From Paenibacillus sp. (GTDB lineage: Bacteria; Bacillota; Bacilli; Paenibacillales; YIM-B00363), in assembly GCF_031177825.1 (NCBI RefSeq), contig NZ_JAPSKE010000005.1, positions 186,001 to 250,000 on the forward strand: a DNA stretch of 64,000 bases, given 5' to 3'. Positions 62,428 through 64,000 of this stretch are shown piece by piece. Both the position numbers and the translations under genes were made by a program. The first letter of the stretch is position 1. Each line of letters begins with the position of its first letter. The notes below the pieces were generated by a model. It was not told the origin of the DNA, did no database searches, and was given only the letters and a program-made list of their open reading frames with translations.

Positions 62428-63831
62428 TTAATGGATGTATTCGTCCTGAACGTCTTTCATTAACCCTTCCAACTGCTTCTTTAAATTTACGATCGTGTCC
62501 GAGTAGTCCGGGTCGCCGTATACATTGTTCAACTCGTAAGGATCCCGCTCCAGGTCGAAGCATTCCCATTCCGGCGGACGGTCTTCGTCTCTCGAATCCG
62601 TCGTCCCCAGCGCTTGGGCGTAATAATAAATGAGCTTATACCGATGCGTGCGGATGCCGTAGTGGGCATACACCTCATGGATGCCGTCCAGATGCATCCA
62701 ATATCGGTAATACATCGAGGTCCGCCAGCCTACCGGCGTAACGCCGTTCAGCAGGGGGCGAACGCTTACGCCTTGCATGCGCACGTGCATCGGCAACCCG
62801 GCATATTCCAAGAACGTCGGAGCGAAATCTACGTTCAGAATCATCGCCTCGCTCACGCTCCCGGGCGTGATCTCTCTCGGGTAGCGAATCAAGAACGGCA
62901 TGCGAAGAGACTCCTCGTACATGAACCGCTTGTCGAACCAACCATGGTCGCCCAGGAAGAAGCCCTGGTCGGACGTGTAGATGACGATCGTGTCTTCCGC
63001 CAGACCGCTCTCGTCGAGGTAATCCAGCATGCGGCCCACGTTATCGTCGATCGAAGCGATGCAGCGCAAATAATCTTTGATATACCGTTGATATTTCCAC
63101 TTCCGAACCTCCTCGGGGGACAACCCTTCCGGCGGCGGTCCTTTCGTGTCGAGGTCGTGGAGGTCGTCGATGCGCATCTTCGCTTGCACGGCCGCTTGCG
63201 AGCGAGTGGCGTAGTCGTCGTTAAACGTCTCCGGCTCCGGAATGTCGATATCCTCGTAGAGATGCTTGTGCTTCTCGTCCGGCTCCCAATGACGATGCGG
63301 CGCCTTGTGATGGCACATCAACAGGAACGGGCGCTCCGCGTCGCGGCGCGCGATCCAATCGAGCGATCGATCCGTAATAATATCCGTCACATAGCCGTTG
63401 TATTTTTTCTTCGTTCCCATCTCGATAAAATCAGGATCGTGATAATCGCCCTGATCGGGCAGGACGCTCCAGTAATCGAAGCCTGTAGGATCGTAGTTGC
63501 CGCCATGCCCCAGATGCCACTTGCCGATCATCGCCGTCTGATAGCCGGCCGCCTGGAGGAGCTTCGGGAACGTGACCTGTCGACCGTCCAAGTCGTCGCC
63601 CAACGTCTTGACGCCGTTAATATGGTTGTAAGTCCCCGTGAGGATCGTCGCCCGGCTAGGCGCGCAAATCGAATTCGTGCAGAAGCAGTTGTCGAAGCGC
63701 ATCCCCTCGCGCGCCAACCGGTCCAGATTCGGCGTCTCGTTGATGCGGCTGCCGTACGCGCCGATCGCATGCGAGGCATGATCGTCCGACATAATAAATA
63801 GGATGTTGGGTCGTCTTGAAGTAGAGGACAT
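62428..63831 (-). CDS. Sulfatase (type I, Cys-type formylglycine motif)
   Basis: A 467-residue arylsulfatase-fold hydrolase. Metal-binding D16/D17 in MSDDHASHAIGAYG and the active-site motif C56-A-P-S-R are present, so the cysteine must be converted to formylglycine by an FGE or anSME enzyme encoded elsewhere. TAMIGKWHLGHGG and the later CHHKAPHRHWEP hold the other conserved His/Lys residues. No signal peptide, so it should work in the cytoplasm. It shares LacI-type operators with the GH94 and transporter genes, so its substrate may be a sulfated oligosaccharide from the same polymer (inference). Start ATG 63831 with AAGAAGG upstream. Confidence 0.9.
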   Translation of the reverse strand: MSSTSRRPNILFIMSDDHASHAIGAYGSRINETPNLDRLAREGMRFDNCFCTNSICAPSRATILTGTYNHINGVKTLGDDLDGRQVTFPKLLQAAGYQTAMIGKWHLGHGGNYDPTGFDYWSVLPDQGDYHDPDFIEMGTKKKYNGYVTDIITDRSLDWIARRDAERPFLLMCHHKAPHRHWEPDEKHKHLYEDIDIPEPETFNDDYATRSQAAVQAKMRIDDLHDLDTKGPPPEGLSPEEVRKWKYQRYIKDYLRCIASIDDNVGRMLDYLDESGLAEDTIVIYTSDQGFFLGDHGWFDKRFMYEESLRMPFLIRYPREITPGSVSEAMILNVDFAPTFLEYAGLPMHVRMQGVSVRPLLNGVTPVGWRTSMYYRYWMHLDGIHEVYAHYGIRTHRYKLIYYYAQALGTTDSRDEDRPPEWECFDLERDPYELNNVYGDPDYSDTIVNLKKQLEGLMKDVQDEYIH

Positions 63832-63878
63832 ACTCGTACCTTCTTTCTGCTGTCGGAATGGAATACATAAGTTACAAA

Positions 63879-63937
63879 TGAAACCGTTTACCGGAATTAT
63901 AGATCATATACCTATCATGTACAAGGAGAAACGTTTC
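63879..63937 (-). promoter_or_regulatory. Sulfatase promoter with flanking LacI-type operators
   Basis: Minus strand: TTGTAC (63919-63924), 17 bp, TATAAT (63896-63901). GAAACGTTTC (63928-63937) sits just upstream of -35, and a degenerate copy, TGAAACCGTTTACC (63879-63892), sits downstream of -10. Confidence 0.8.
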
Positions 63938-63952
63938 GATTGCAGCCAAGAA

Positions 63953-63985
63953 AAACCCCGAACCATTCGGCGCGGGGTCTGTTCG
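63953..63985 (-). terminator. Rho-independent terminator of a gene to the right
   Basis: Minus strand: ACCCCG...CGGGGT with an inner GG/CC pair and TTTTTC. The gene it ends lies beyond 64000; a possible stop codon of that gene is near the right edge. Confidence 0.6.
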
Positions 63986-64000
63986 CTCTCAGTTATTCGG

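Overview
This 64 kb window looks like the chromosome of an aerobic, GC-rich, spore-former-type Firmicute of the Paenibacillaceae (Paenibacillus/Cohnella-like). The reasons are purine-rich GGAGG ribosome sites, frequent GTG/TTG starts, consensus sigma-A promoters, LplA/LplB/LplC-type sugar transporters with YesM/YesN-type two-component partners, an S-layer-homology (SLH) protein, SleB-like and DUF3231 proteins, and Bacillus-like YdhG and YdeI proteins. No rRNA, tRNA, phage, insertion sequence or CRISPR array was seen. Taxonomy is inferred, not tested.

Layout. 0-6.4 kb: small stress and regulatory genes (partial UvrA-like ABC ATPase, YdhG, P-loop protein, YdeI, ArsR with SRPBCC, MarR with a membrane protein, DoxX, EamA). 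This stretch holds a doxX remnant and a truncated metallo-hydrolase gene. 6.4-15.1 kb: ferredoxin, a split YdcZ-type transporter pair around a Crp/Fnr regulator, an MscS channel, DUF4317, a DNA-alkylation-repair gene with an internal deletion, a BrnQ transporter, DUF3231 and a SleB-type hydrolase. 15.1-22.2 kb: a TPP-riboswitch-controlled thiamine operon, thiC-thiF-thiE/S-thiG-thiO-thiD, with thiE and thiS in one reading frame. 22.2-30.7 kb: FAD oxidoreductase, sugar ABC transporter and YesMN-type two-component system. 30.8-38.1 kb: NlpC/P60 lipoprotein, a frameshifted NHL/InlB/Fn3/SLH surface protein, a CNNM/CorC-type protein and a GH18-like protein.

38.1-44.4 kb is a beta-lactam-sensing module: a MecA-like lipoprotein penicillin-binding protein (PBP), a second class B PBP, BlaR1 and BlaI. 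Closely similar palindromes sit in front of both transcription units. 45-49.8 kb is a probable D-apiose locus: GH140-like apiosidase, RuBisCO-like protein, DUF1537 kinase and an ApnO-like oxidoisomerase, flanked by a divergent AraC regulator. 50.9-53.8 kb holds two Gfo/Idh/MocA oxidoreductases and a TIM-barrel protein. 53.9-63.9 kb is a LacI-type regulon built on GAAACGTTTC operators. It comprises a sugar ABC transporter, a giant GH94 phosphorylase (probably acting on beta-1,2-oligoglucans) and a sulfatase.

The most interesting items are the apiosidase/RuBisCO-like locus, the mec-like module with its paired operators, the ThiE-ThiS reading-frame fusion, the ArsR operators (one fills a -35/-10 spacer exactly), the 26-bp palindrome in the LacI regulon, and three independently decayed genes that each kept a recognisable remnant.
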